39,439 nucleotides of DNA from Thermoguttaceae bacterium (GTDB taxonomy: Bacteria; Planctomycetota; Planctomycetia; Pirellulales; Thermoguttaceae), in contig JAGBAA010000138.1 in assembly GCA_017939795.1 (NCBI GenBank), forward strand, positions 1 through 39,439. The letters are read 5' to 3'. The notes beneath the pieces are model-generated. The model saw only the letters and a program-made list of their open reading frames with translations. It ran no database searches and was not told where the DNA came from. The first letter of the stretch is position 1; each line of letters begins with the position of its first letter. The position numbers and the translations under genes are program-made. Shown piece by piece: positions 22,796 through 30,580 of this stretch.

Positions 22796-23104
22796 ATGTA
22801 TGACAATGTGGTTTGGACGTGCACTCTGGGAGGCGTACTTCTCCTGGGAAATGTCGAGTCTGGAATGCCTTCCATCCTTGAGGGAGTCGGAAGTACGGCG
22901 ATCGTGGGTTTCGTGGTCTGGTTTATGATGACGAAGATGAACGAAAGTTTGAAAGAACTGACTAAAGAGACAAAAAAAGCCGTCAGCGAGCTGGAAGAGC
23001 TTTACCTCACCGTCTCGATCACTCACGGGATCGGAGAAGTTGAGGAGCTGGAAGAAAGACTCAAAAATCTCAGGAGCCAAAAGAAGAGAAAAGGTGAAGA
23101 ATGA
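22796..23104 (+). CDS. Small membrane protein with coiled-coil tail, candidate holin
   Basis: 102 aa. One clear membrane helix at about 27-47 (ILEGVGSTAIVGFVVWFMM), with a weaker hydrophobic stretch at 8-18, then a long charged coiled coil (ESLKELTKETKKAVSELEELY) and a basic end (KKRKGEE). The topology fits small phage holins or spanin-like partners. It begins 2 bp after the papain-like gene and overlaps the fibre gene by 4 bp. Confidence 0.6.
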   Translation: MYDNVVWTCTLGGVLLLGNVESGMPSILEGVGSTAIVGFVVWFMMTKMNESLKELTKETKKAVSELEELYLTVSITHGIGEVEELEERLKNLRSQKKRKGEE

Positions 23105-23766
23105 GTAAAAGTACCTACCTGAACACCGTGACCGTGCCAAACTCCGGCACCGACGTTATCTCCGATGGGAGCACAGTGGGCGGCGACATTGTGAAAAATT
23201 TCAAGGCGTTGGCCTCCATCTGCCATAGAAGCAGCTCGGGCGTTGGCGTTATTGTTGGAGTAGAACCTTCCGCATCAGCGTCACAGACCGCAAGCGCTGT
23301 TGTTGGAGGAGTTGGGAATCAGGCGAACGCGCTGTACAGCGTGGCGATCGGCGGCAAAAATTGCACAGTTGGAACGATCGGCGCAATGGCAACGAACACG
23401 GATATGGATAATCAGCTGGTTGGCGGCTACAGCTTTGTGAAGTCAGTGACGGTCCCTGGCGGAAGCGGCACTTCGGAAGCCGGCATTCTTGCCATGATCC
23501 CGTCCGGAGGGGCGGCTGTACTCAACCTGCAATTCATCGCGGCGTCGTCGGGGACCATCCAGACCTGCACCATGATGATCCAGCCGGGAGATTCCGGATA
23601 TGTGTATCCGGATTATTGGGACTCCAACTATATTGCGGGGGATTTTTACCTGAACAACAATAACCTTTACTTTCAAAACTATCACAGCTCACCGGTGCAG
23701 GTGGGGATCTTTGGAACAATTATCGGGCAAACTTCCGTCGGATCTGACGGCAATGACGGCTCATGA
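23101..23766 (+). CDS. Tail-fibre or receptor-binding-type protein, 221 aa
   Basis: It begins with ATGA overlap. The sequence is rich in Gly, Ser, Ala and Asn with short strand repeats; a segment near 65-95 (VVGGVGNQANALYSVAIGG) resembles the left-handed beta-roll of YadA-like heads. The C terminus is Asn/Tyr-rich (DFYLNNNNLYFQNY), typical of surface-exposed fibre tips. It is followed by a glycosyltransferase and another fibre-like gene. Confidence 0.6.
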   Translation: MSKSTYLNTVTVPNSGTDVISDGSTVGGDIVKNFKALASICHRSSSGVGVIVGVEPSASASQTASAVVGGVGNQANALYSVAIGGKNCTVGTIGAMATNTDMDNQLVGGYSFVKSVTVPGGSGTSEAGILAMIPSGGAAVLNLQFIAASSGTIQTCTMMIQPGDSGYVYPDYWDSNYIAGDFYLNNNNLYFQNYHSSPVQVGIFGTIIGQTSVGSDGNDGS

Positions 23767-23783
23767 TCAAAAGGAGGAAGACA

Positions 23784-24470
23784 ATGAAAACATTTTGTTT
23801 GAACATGGCGGCAGATTCTGAACGGCTGAAAACCTTTTCGACAAACTATCCGGAAAGTCTCCCGGCTTTTGAACGCTGGAACGCGAAGACTGCGGACGAT
23901 GTACAAATCCCGTCATGGTGGAGAACTCCGGCGAGATACTGGGCGAATGCCCTAAATTTCATCGAAATGTTTGACGCCTGCGCGAACGGCACCGAAGACT
24001 TTCTGATCTTTGAAGACGACTGCATTTTCCGGCCCGATTTCAATGAGCGGTTCGATCTCTTTCTTGCGGAAGTTCCGCAGGACTGGCAGTTTATCAATCT
24101 CGGCCCGGTGATGAGTCAGTGCAGATTATATCCTCCGATGCAGGTTTCGGAAAACATCCTGAAGCCCCGATATTTTCACGGAACGCACGCGATTCTTGTT
24201 CGTCCTGAGTTTGCGAAAGTCTGCGCGGATCATCTTCGGCGCGAGCATTGGGGGACGTCGCATGTTTGCGATCAGTGGCTTGGGACGCTTTTCATCAATC
24301 CCGATTTTGCGAAAGTCTACTGTCCCAAAGTTTCGCTTTGCGGACAGAGTGCCGGCGTTTCCACGCTGACCGGCCGCGAGTATCAGGACCGGTGGTTCAT
24401 GAACTATCAGTATGTGGACCTTGAAGGCAAGATCACCCGTGCATTGGATCCCTATTTTGCGGAGGGCTAA
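23784..24470 (+). CDS. Glycosyltransferase, family-25-like
   Basis: A 228-aa enzyme starting at ATG 23784 behind AAAGGAGG. Features of GT25/LPS glycosyltransferases: an N-terminal strand TFCLNMAADSERL, a LIFEDDCIFRPDF segment with the acidic metal-binding EDD at 77-79, and HGTHAILVRPEFA followed by an Asp/Trp-rich VCDQWLGTLF. It would transfer a sugar from a nucleotide sugar. Between two fibre-like genes, it may glycosylate fibres or change the host O-antigen so as to block further phages. It suggests a Gram-negative host. Confidence 0.78.
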   Translation: MKTFCLNMAADSERLKTFSTNYPESLPAFERWNAKTADDVQIPSWWRTPARYWANALNFIEMFDACANGTEDFLIFEDDCIFRPDFNERFDLFLAEVPQDWQFINLGPVMSQCRLYPPMQVSENILKPRYFHGTHAILVRPEFAKVCADHLRREHWGTSHVCDQWLGTLFINPDFAKVYCPKVSLCGQSAGVSTLTGREYQDRWFMNYQYVDLEGKITRALDPYFAEG

Positions 24471-24473
24471 TCC

Positions 24474-24992
24474 ATGGCTGATTTAACGTATTCCGCACTT
24501 GCGGAACTTACCTACGATGAGCTTTCCGCGAAAACTTACGATTTCACCACAGATGAAACTGCCGGAGGTGACGATTCCGGCGGAAGTTCGTCAGCGTCCT
24601 GTCTTTGGACCGAAGCAAGGATCGCGTCCATCGAAAGCCGGCTCGCGTCCATCGAATCCGCCCTGGCGAAGTTGGCAACTTCCGCGGAATTGATTTCCGC
24701 GCAGAATGCGATCCTTACGCAGTGCGCCACCGCCGAAGGGTTCGCGACCACGGAAGAAGTCGCATCCGCTGCGAATCTTCTTCTTTCCCAGCTGGCAACT
24801 TCAGGGGCTTTGGAAAGCGCAAAGGACGCGGTCCTCACGCAGTGTGCCGACCTGGCACACATCCGCGCACTGCTCGACCACTGGTCCGTCTCGGGTAATA
24901 CCCTCACCACCTACGACACCGCCGGAAATACGCTTTCCGTGCACAGTCTGACACGTGACGGAGATGGGAATATCGTCGCTATTAACCATTAG
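24474..24992 (+). CDS. Fibre-like protein with coiled-coil repeats, 172 aa
   Basis: N-terminal repeats (TYSALAELTYDELSAKTYD) lead to a Gly/Ser linker. A coiled-coil or helical-repeat region at about 45-130 follows (RIASIESRLASIESALAKL, with ILTQCA and VLTQCA repeats). The C-terminal domain contains TTYDTAGNTLS and RDGDGNIVAI. The layout fits a trimeric phage fibre or shaft. Its TAG stop opens the next intergenic repeat. Confidence 0.6.
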   Translation: MADLTYSALAELTYDELSAKTYDFTTDETAGGDDSGGSSSASCLWTEARIASIESRLASIESALAKLATSAELISAQNAILTQCATAEGFATTEEVASAANLLLSQLATSGALESAKDAVLTQCADLAHIRALLDHWSVSGNTLTTYDTAGNTLSVHSLTRDGDGNIVAINH

Positions 24993-25023
24993 CTATTAGC
25001 TAGTAGCTAAAAACTGGCAGCTC
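24987..25023. repeat. Short intergenic repeat (TTAGCT family)
   Basis: TTAGCTATTAGCTAGTAGCT followed by AAAAACTGGCAGCTC. The first TAG is the stop codon of the fibre-like gene, and the block ends in CTCAAGAAAGGAAAG, the ribosome binding site of the sigma-like gene. It is the shortest member of the family. Confidence 0.75.
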
Positions 25024-25037
25024 AAGAAAGGAAAGAG

Positions 25038-25679
25038 ATGAAAGAGAAACGGGTTCGCGCGATTTACGATGACGGCGGGAAATACATGCCTGGGAAAAGG
25101 ACACCCAAAGCGGTTCGCGACCGATTCTGGGATGCGCTGGTCTGGTGCGAAGAAAATCCCGGGATCGTGCAGAAAACTTTCCGATGTTTGCCGGAGATCC
25201 CTTTTTTCGATCGGGATTTCGTCATCCAGTCTCACTGCATCCATGCCGCCTGGGTCTCCGCAAATAAGTGGAGCAAAAAGAAAGGGATGACCTTCATGAA
25301 CTGGTTTCGGCTGAAACTTGCCTGGGAAGTCCGCGACGCCGTCAAATATGCCAGGCAGGATCAGAGAAAAGGGTTCGTCTATGGATATGAAGCTCTGCAT
25401 TCGAATGACGAAGACTCCGGCTTTGAGCTGAGCTTCCTTGCGGACCGTAAAAGCCGAAATGAATTCAAACAGCTGGATCAGCGCATCGACCTGGACCAGG
25501 TATTCAACGACTGCCTGGGGCAAAGAGGCCGAAAGATCGTCCGGATGTACCGGGACGGATGGACCATGAAGGAGATAGGGAAAGAACTCAACTTCTGCGA
25601 GTCGAGGATCTCGCAGCTTTTTGACCAGTGCCGGAACGCGGTCCTGAGCTGGTGTGCCTTACACGGAGTGGAACTATGA
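25038..25679 (+). CDS. Sigma-70-family-like transcription factor
   Basis: 213 aa. Residues about 64-105 resemble sigma region 2 (SANKWSKKKGMTFMNWFRLKL, ending AWEVRDAVK). Residues about 152-203 are a region 4 helix-turn-helix (GRKIVRMYRDGWTMKEIGKEL, then CESRISQLFDQCRNAV). It should direct RNA polymerase to phage promoters. It sits directly ahead of the portal and capsid genes and overlaps portal by ATGA, which suits a late-gene switch. It is shorter than housekeeping sigma factors, similar to alternative sigma factors in size. Confidence 0.72.
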   Translation: MKEKRVRAIYDDGGKYMPGKRTPKAVRDRFWDALVWCEENPGIVQKTFRCLPEIPFFDRDFVIQSHCIHAAWVSANKWSKKKGMTFMNWFRLKLAWEVRDAVKYARQDQRKGFVYGYEALHSNDEDSGFELSFLADRKSRNEFKQLDQRIDLDQVFNDCLGQRGRKIVRMYRDGWTMKEIGKELNFCESRISQLFDQCRNAVLSWCALHGVEL

Positions 25680-27166
25680 CCGAAAGTGCGGAAGTTTTGA
25701 AAAAGGAACTGGAAGCGAGCCGTTCCGCGCTGCTTCAGGCGAAACGCGACGGGATGCTGATGCTTGCCAGGTATGAAGGCGCCCAGAATTACGATTCCAT
25801 GCGGAATCACTGGCTCAAGGCGGATGGACTTTCTCCGGATGCTGCCAACTCCGCGTCGGTGCGAAGAGTTTTGAGGAATCGCAGCCGGTATGAGTTCCTT
25901 GAAAACGCGAGTTACGCGGTCGGAGCCATTCAGACTGTCGCGAATGATATGGCCGGTTCCGGGCTCCGCATCCGCATTCAGGATGAAACGATGCCGAAAG
26001 AGATCCGAAACCGGATCGAACGAAGATTCACGCAATGGCAGCACGCTGTCCAGCTCCGCAAGAAGATCTGGCAGATGAGAGTTTCCAAGATCATCGACGG
26101 TGAAACCTTTGCTGTTTCTTTTTGGAATCCACAGCTTTCGGACCCTGTAAAGATCGACTGGAAGATCATCGAAGCTGACTGCATCACCGATCCGCTCGAT
26201 GGTCCAAATTCGACATGGAGTTCCAATGTGGACGGCATCCGGCTGGATGAACACGGCATTCCGACCGCGTATCATATCCTGAAGTTTCATCCGGGCGGCG
26301 AACCGTACATCCGGCCGAAGATGAAAACTCTCGGTGAATGGGTCCCGGCGGATCGCGTGTGCCACTGGTTCAAGCCGTACCGGACCTGGCATCGCGGGAT
26401 CCCGGAGCTGACTGCAAGTCTGCCATTGTGCGCGATAGCGAGACGATACACTTACGCGCTTTTGAAGTGCATGGAGCTTCAGGCGAGCCTGGCGGCCGTT
26501 TTGGAAACGGAACTTTCGCCATACGCCGCGGAATCGCAGAAGAACGACATGTTCTTCGATACGTTCCCGATCGAGAGCGGAATGTTCACCGCATTGCCGG
26601 CCGGTCAGAAAATGAAACAGCTGGACCGTGTGCCGGTCGGCCCGGATTATGATGCTTTTCAGGGCGCATTAAATCGGGAGATCTTTCGTCCGCTCTGCAT
26701 TCCATTCAACATGCTCATCGGGTCAAGCCACAATTCAAACATGGCTTCCGGAGTCCTGGACGCGGGCATTTATACGAATGCGCAAAAGGCCGAGCGTTTT
26801 TCATGGGAAGAAGACGTCGGCCGGAAGATCGTGCGGATCTGGTATGAGCAGGGGATCGTGACCGAAGGATATTTCTGCGATGGAGCGCTTCCGCAGGAGT
26901 ATCGGACTTTGCCGGATCTTACCTTTCAATGGGATTCCGTAACCATTAAGCATACAGATCCGACCAAAGAGATGAACGCGCTGGCGATCGCGCTTTCCGC
27001 TGGTTTGAAATCGACGCGGGATGTGCAGGAAACATACTTTAACAAAGACATTGATGAATATCGCGCGGATTTACTCGATGACGCGAAATTTCAACTGGAG
27101 CTGGCGCGGATCCGGGCTGAGATCGAAACTCTTGACGGAATAAAACCCGAAGAGACTGAACCATAA
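25676..27166 (+). CDS. Portal protein, lambda gpB-like
   Basis: A 496-aa portal starting at ATG 25676 (ATGA overlap). Matches to the lambda portal family include FLENASYAVGAIQTVANDMAGSG, KIIEADCITDPLD, HGIPTAYHILKFHPG, and IPFNMLIGSSHNSNMASGVLDA near 350-370. It forms the dodecameric vertex ring to which terminase docks and through which DNA passes. The capsid gene follows 14 bp later. Confidence 0.9.
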   Translation: MTESAEVLKKELEASRSALLQAKRDGMLMLARYEGAQNYDSMRNHWLKADGLSPDAANSASVRRVLRNRSRYEFLENASYAVGAIQTVANDMAGSGLRIRIQDETMPKEIRNRIERRFTQWQHAVQLRKKIWQMRVSKIIDGETFAVSFWNPQLSDPVKIDWKIIEADCITDPLDGPNSTWSSNVDGIRLDEHGIPTAYHILKFHPGGEPYIRPKMKTLGEWVPADRVCHWFKPYRTWHRGIPELTASLPLCAIARRYTYALLKCMELQASLAAVLETELSPYAAESQKNDMFFDTFPIESGMFTALPAGQKMKQLDRVPVGPDYDAFQGALNREIFRPLCIPFNMLIGSSHNSNMASGVLDAGIYTNAQKAERFSWEEDVGRKIVRIWYEQGIVTEGYFCDGALPQEYRTLPDLTFQWDSVTIKHTDPTKEMNALAIALSAGLKSTRDVQETYFNKDIDEYRADLLDDAKFQLELARIRAEIETLDGIKPEETEP

Positions 27167-27180
27167 CGGAGGAAATGGAA

Positions 27181-29379
27181 ATGAAGAAGCTGATGCAATG
27201 CGCTGGAAAGATCAGTCCGCAGGAGAATGGCGAGTTTTGGATGGTCGCCTATACAGGCCGGAAGATGGATCTCACGGGATGGGACGCCCCTGTAGTTTTC
27301 GACCTGAAAGACATCGTGTTTTATAAAGATTCAACACCGATATTGTTTTCACATGATCGGAGCATGATCCTTGGCGTTAGTACAGAGCAGTATATTTTGC
27401 AGGCTGAAGAGGTCCTGAAAGTCCAAGACAAAACGTTCGTCGGTCCAGCGGTCGTTATGCGCTGGAAACCAACGAACTCTGAAACGCAAACAGTTTCAAT
27501 ATTGGAAAATATCAAAAACGGCTTCCCTTATGAATGTTCGCTGGGGGTCGAGCCTGAGACTGTGCTGATGGTTCCGGAAGGCAAAACTTTTGAGGCAAAC
27601 GGGATCATTTTTGAGGGGCCGCTCCTGGTCCCTTCGCCTGGGAGGATCCTTGAAAGTTCCATTTGTGTTTTTGGCGCGTGCGCGGGCACGCAGAGTTTTA
27701 AGGCGGCGCAAGCCGATGACCAAGGAGGATTTGATATGACGAAAAACGTCAAGATCCCGCCGGAAAAAGAACCGGCTGACACCATGAATGCTTCGCAGAT
27801 GAACACTCCGGCACCGGGCGAAAATGCCCCACGGACGATGAACGCCGCGAACATTCCGGATCTGGAAAATTGGAAAAAGACGATGGAAGCGGAACAGCAG
27901 GAAACCTTGCGTGTTTCCATGATCCGCACCGCCGCTGGCATGATGACTGCCGGATACTCACCGATCGAGCTGGATGGCGCGAAATTTGAGAATGCGGAAG
28001 CCGCCGCGCGTTTCGCGGTGAAAACGAATGTTAGCGCGGATGAGTTTCAGGCCGCGTGCCGGAAGGCTGTACTGGACCGTCCGGTCGGGCCGGCGATCCA
28101 TATTCAGGACAAAACGATCACATCGGAAGTGATGGAATGCGCTCTGATGAATCAAGTCCGCAAAAGTGTGAATATCCCGGAAGAAAAGACGCCGACGGTC
28201 GATAAAAAGTATCGTCATTATGGAATGGAAGCCTGGTATTCGCCAAAAGTCCGCGAAGCCGCCGATCGGCCCGAACTTCGCGACTTGACACTTCATGGAA
28301 TTCTGGATCAGATCTACTTCGAATGCCATGGGCACCACTATCAGGGAAACCGAAAGTCGAACGCTTTCTTTGCCGAAATGCGTGAAACGATCGACACGAT
28401 GAAGATCCGCCGGGCGATGAATGCCGCAGGTTCTGGTCCGATCAATCTTTCTTATCTCTGGAAAGAAGCGGCCCAGAAAACTGTCATCGCGTCGTTCAAT
28501 GAACTTCCAACGACCTGGCAGGACTGGGTCCAGATCACGGCCACGCCGGACTTTCGGCCGCAGGCAAAAGTCTGGTTCGGCGGGGATAACCGGCTCGCGC
28601 CTTTGGGATCCGACGGCACGATCGAACTTGGCACGATGTTCGATGAGTCGCTGATGGTTCGGTCGGATACCTTCGCGAAAGCGTACAAAGCCAGCCGTCA
28701 GGCTCTTTACAATGACGACCTTGGCGCGATCGTCGAATACTGGAACGGCATCGGCGAATTGGTGCCCGCAACGATCGATGAAGTGGCTTACGGTTCATTG
28801 CTGAATAACTTCGATAAGTTTTTCACGGCGGAAAAAGGAAACCTGCTCACGGGCGAGAATTCGGCGCTTTCGCTGGAATCCATCGAACGCGCAGCAAACC
28901 TTTTTGAAAACATGGTAGACCGCAACGGACAATCGATCTACGTCGTTCCGGACATGATCCTGACCGGCCAGCCTTTGCGAAAGACCGCGACGCAGATCTA
29001 CTCCGAATCGAATCCTATCATCAGTTACCTGATTGGAAGCGGTGAGGAGATCCGGATGCACGAAGTCAAGAATGATTTTGTCGGCAGGTATCGCCCCGTC
29101 ATTTCTGGATACCTCAGCAATACGAACCTTCGCCAGAATGTGTATAAGGAACTGAAGGGAAAACCGTTCCCGAATCAGTCCTCGACGCTCTGGTTCATGG
29201 CCTGCTCCAAGGCAAGCCGCGCTCCGTTTTATCTCGCCTGTGTCGGAGGTTCACCGACTCCGCACATCGAGACTTTTGACGACGACCCGCTCACTTTGGG
29301 AACGGGAATTAAAATTTACTCGGATTTCAACTTCAATGCCGGCGACACCAGCCTGATGATCGCCTGCACCGGAAACTGA
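27181..29379 (+). CDS. Prohead protease fused to major capsid protein
   Basis: A 732-aa polyprotein; ATG 27181 is 8 nt after GGAGG (ATG 27175 is too close). Residues 1-175 form a prohead protease domain with His58 in ILFSHDRS and Ser120 in YECSLGVEP, the spacing of HK97-type serine proteases. A disordered linker follows (about 186-235, PPEKEPAD). Residues about 400-732 are the coat protein, similar to Mu gpT-like major heads (DWVQITATPDFRPQAKVWF, SDGTIELGTMFDE, VPDMILTGQPLRKTA). Fusion puts one protease on each such subunit; a nested start at 27736 would yield free coat protein. Confidence 0.85.
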   Translation: MKKLMQCAGKISPQENGEFWMVAYTGRKMDLTGWDAPVVFDLKDIVFYKDSTPILFSHDRSMILGVSTEQYILQAEEVLKVQDKTFVGPAVVMRWKPTNSETQTVSILENIKNGFPYECSLGVEPETVLMVPEGKTFEANGIIFEGPLLVPSPGRILESSICVFGACAGTQSFKAAQADDQGGFDMTKNVKIPPEKEPADTMNASQMNTPAPGENAPRTMNAANIPDLENWKKTMEAEQQETLRVSMIRTAAGMMTAGYSPIELDGAKFENAEAAARFAVKTNVSADEFQAACRKAVLDRPVGPAIHIQDKTITSEVMECALMNQVRKSVNIPEEKTPTVDKKYRHYGMEAWYSPKVREAADRPELRDLTLHGILDQIYFECHGHHYQGNRKSNAFFAEMRETIDTMKIRRAMNAAGSGPINLSYLWKEAAQKTVIASFNELPTTWQDWVQITATPDFRPQAKVWFGGDNRLAPLGSDGTIELGTMFDESLMVRSDTFAKAYKASRQALYNDDLGAIVEYWNGIGELVPATIDEVAYGSLLNNFDKFFTAEKGNLLTGENSALSLESIERAANLFENMVDRNGQSIYVVPDMILTGQPLRKTATQIYSESNPIISYLIGSGEEIRMHEVKNDFVGRYRPVISGYLSNTNLRQNVYKELKGKPFPNQSSTLWFMACSKASRAPFYLACVGGSPTPHIETFDDDPLTLGTGIKIYSDFNFNAGDTSLMIACTGN
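27736..29379 (+). CDS. Nested in-frame start giving capsid protein without protease
   Basis: Inside the fusion gene, AAGGAGG (27722-27728) lies 7 nt before the in-frame ATG 27736, as good a site as any gene start in this phage. Translation from here gives 547 aa: the linker (scaffold-like) and the full coat domain, without the protease. The site falls exactly at the end of the protease domain. This resembles lambda C/Nu3, where a nested start yields the scaffold. Whether it is used needs protein data. Confidence 0.65.
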   Translation: MTKNVKIPPEKEPADTMNASQMNTPAPGENAPRTMNAANIPDLENWKKTMEAEQQETLRVSMIRTAAGMMTAGYSPIELDGAKFENAEAAARFAVKTNVSADEFQAACRKAVLDRPVGPAIHIQDKTITSEVMECALMNQVRKSVNIPEEKTPTVDKKYRHYGMEAWYSPKVREAADRPELRDLTLHGILDQIYFECHGHHYQGNRKSNAFFAEMRETIDTMKIRRAMNAAGSGPINLSYLWKEAAQKTVIASFNELPTTWQDWVQITATPDFRPQAKVWFGGDNRLAPLGSDGTIELGTMFDESLMVRSDTFAKAYKASRQALYNDDLGAIVEYWNGIGELVPATIDEVAYGSLLNNFDKFFTAEKGNLLTGENSALSLESIERAANLFENMVDRNGQSIYVVPDMILTGQPLRKTATQIYSESNPIISYLIGSGEEIRMHEVKNDFVGRYRPVISGYLSNTNLRQNVYKELKGKPFPNQSSTLWFMACSKASRAPFYLACVGGSPTPHIETFDDDPLTLGTGIKIYSDFNFNAGDTSLMIACTGN

Positions 29380-29395
29380 CCAGGAGGATTTGAAA

Positions 29396-29758
29396 ATGGC
29401 AAATCATGCTGAATTGATCGTTTTGCAGGGAGTTCAGAAAGTGAACATCCGGCCGACGAAAGGGATGACTGCCGGCGAGATCATCGTCTATGACGGGTAT
29501 CCTTACGTGACTCCTTTGGAAGTCCTGGAAGATATGGTGAACGTCGGTTTTAATGCCTGGGGCGGTGAGTATCGCTCGGAATGTACCGACGCGGCCATGT
29601 CCGGCGGAGACGTTTACTGGGACGCCGAAAATGAAAAATTCACCCAGACGAAAGCCGGCGCGGTCCATTTTGGACGGATCACTCCCGGATGCGGATGCGG
29701 GAAAGCCGGCGGAAGCATCTGTGTCATCCACGCGCCGAATGGAACGGTCCAGGGATGA
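29396..29758 (+). CDS. Capsid decoration protein, DUF2190-like
   Basis: 120 aa, ATG 29396 with AGGAGGA upstream. The motifs GEIIVYDGYPYVT and DVYWDAENEKFTQT are typical of DUF2190 proteins, which cement or decorate heads. A Cys/Gly-rich segment near the end (GCGCGKAGG) is unusual. It lies directly after the capsid gene, the usual position. Confidence 0.78.
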   Translation: MANHAELIVLQGVQKVNIRPTKGMTAGEIIVYDGYPYVTPLEVLEDMVNVGFNAWGGEYRSECTDAAMSGGDVYWDAENEKFTQTKAGAVHFGRITPGCGCGKAGGSICVIHAPNGTVQG

Positions 29759-30108
29759 TGAACTTTCACCGGCAGTTGAACCGGCTCGGCGGTCTGATCG
29801 ACAGCGGAGCCGGCATTCCGGCGAAGTATTCCAGGGATCCAGAGTCCGTTACGCTGACGGTGTCCGCCGCCGCGGTGACTTCCGAAGACCTGGGAAGCGC
29901 TTTGCCGATCGGGATCGAACTTTTCGATTTCTGGATGGAATGTGAAAGTTTGGGGGATCTTTTTCCTCCAAAACTGCACGATCGGATCGAAACGGAAAAA
30001 GGAATTTTTAAAGTGATTGGACGCGGTGGAAATTCCAGCGCTTTTGAATTCGTCACCTCGGATGAAAAGCGCCTGGTCCTTTCCGCTGTCCGGGAGAAAA
30101 AAGGATGA
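29755..30108 (+). CDS. Head-tail connector-type protein, 117 aa
   Basis: It starts at ATG 29755 with ATGA overlap. The sequence ends in beta strands (IFKVIGRGGNSSAFEFV) as in head-completion or stopper proteins. Position between decoration and tail-terminator-like genes supports this role; the sequence alone would not. Confidence 0.6.
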   Translation: MMNFHRQLNRLGGLIDSGAGIPAKYSRDPESVTLTVSAAAVTSEDLGSALPIGIELFDFWMECESLGDLFPPKLHDRIETEKGIFKVIGRGGNSSAFEFVTSDEKRLVLSAVREKKG

Positions 30109-30578
30109 GCCGACTGCTTGAATTGAGAAATCTGATCCTCGGATCTCTGGAATTGGCAAAACTTTCAGGAAAATTCGGCATGGAAGAAAACTTCGTCATT
30201 TCGCCGAAGTGGTTCCCTGCCGATGAACTGCCCGAAATCGCCTCCAATTCCGGCTCGATCTACGTTTTCGGCCGTCCTGCTTCTTCCAGCCGGATGACTC
30301 GGACCGGAGCGGATCTGATCCACGAAGAGATCGTCATTTCATTCGTGATCCTGTTTTCATCCGGTCCGGATGATGAAACGGAAAACCATATCGCATTTAC
30401 GGAAGCCGTACAGGACCACATCCGCGCAACGGCGGAACTGAATGACTTTGTCTGGAGCGCGACACAGCCGGCACGCGACGCGAACGGCCTGCCGTACTCC
30501 TATTTTGAAATGGCGCGCGGAGCGTTTTGCGCACAATTTGAAATGACTTTTACTGTGACCCGTAGTAATGGAGGATGA
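30105..30578 (+). CDS. Tail-terminator/completion-type protein, 157 aa
   Basis: It overlaps the previous gene by 4 bp. An N-terminal helix (LLELRNLILGSLELA) and strands (EEIVISFVILFSSG, FEMTFTVTR) match the alpha/beta pattern of tail terminator proteins. It immediately precedes the tail-tube gene, the usual order. Confidence 0.6.
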   Translation: MSRLLELRNLILGSLELAKLSGKFGMEENFVISPKWFPADELPEIASNSGSIYVFGRPASSSRMTRTGADLIHEEIVISFVILFSSGPDDETENHIAFTEAVQDHIRATAELNDFVWSATQPARDANGLPYSYFEMARGAFCAQFEMTFTVTRSNGG

Positions 30579-30580
30579 AC

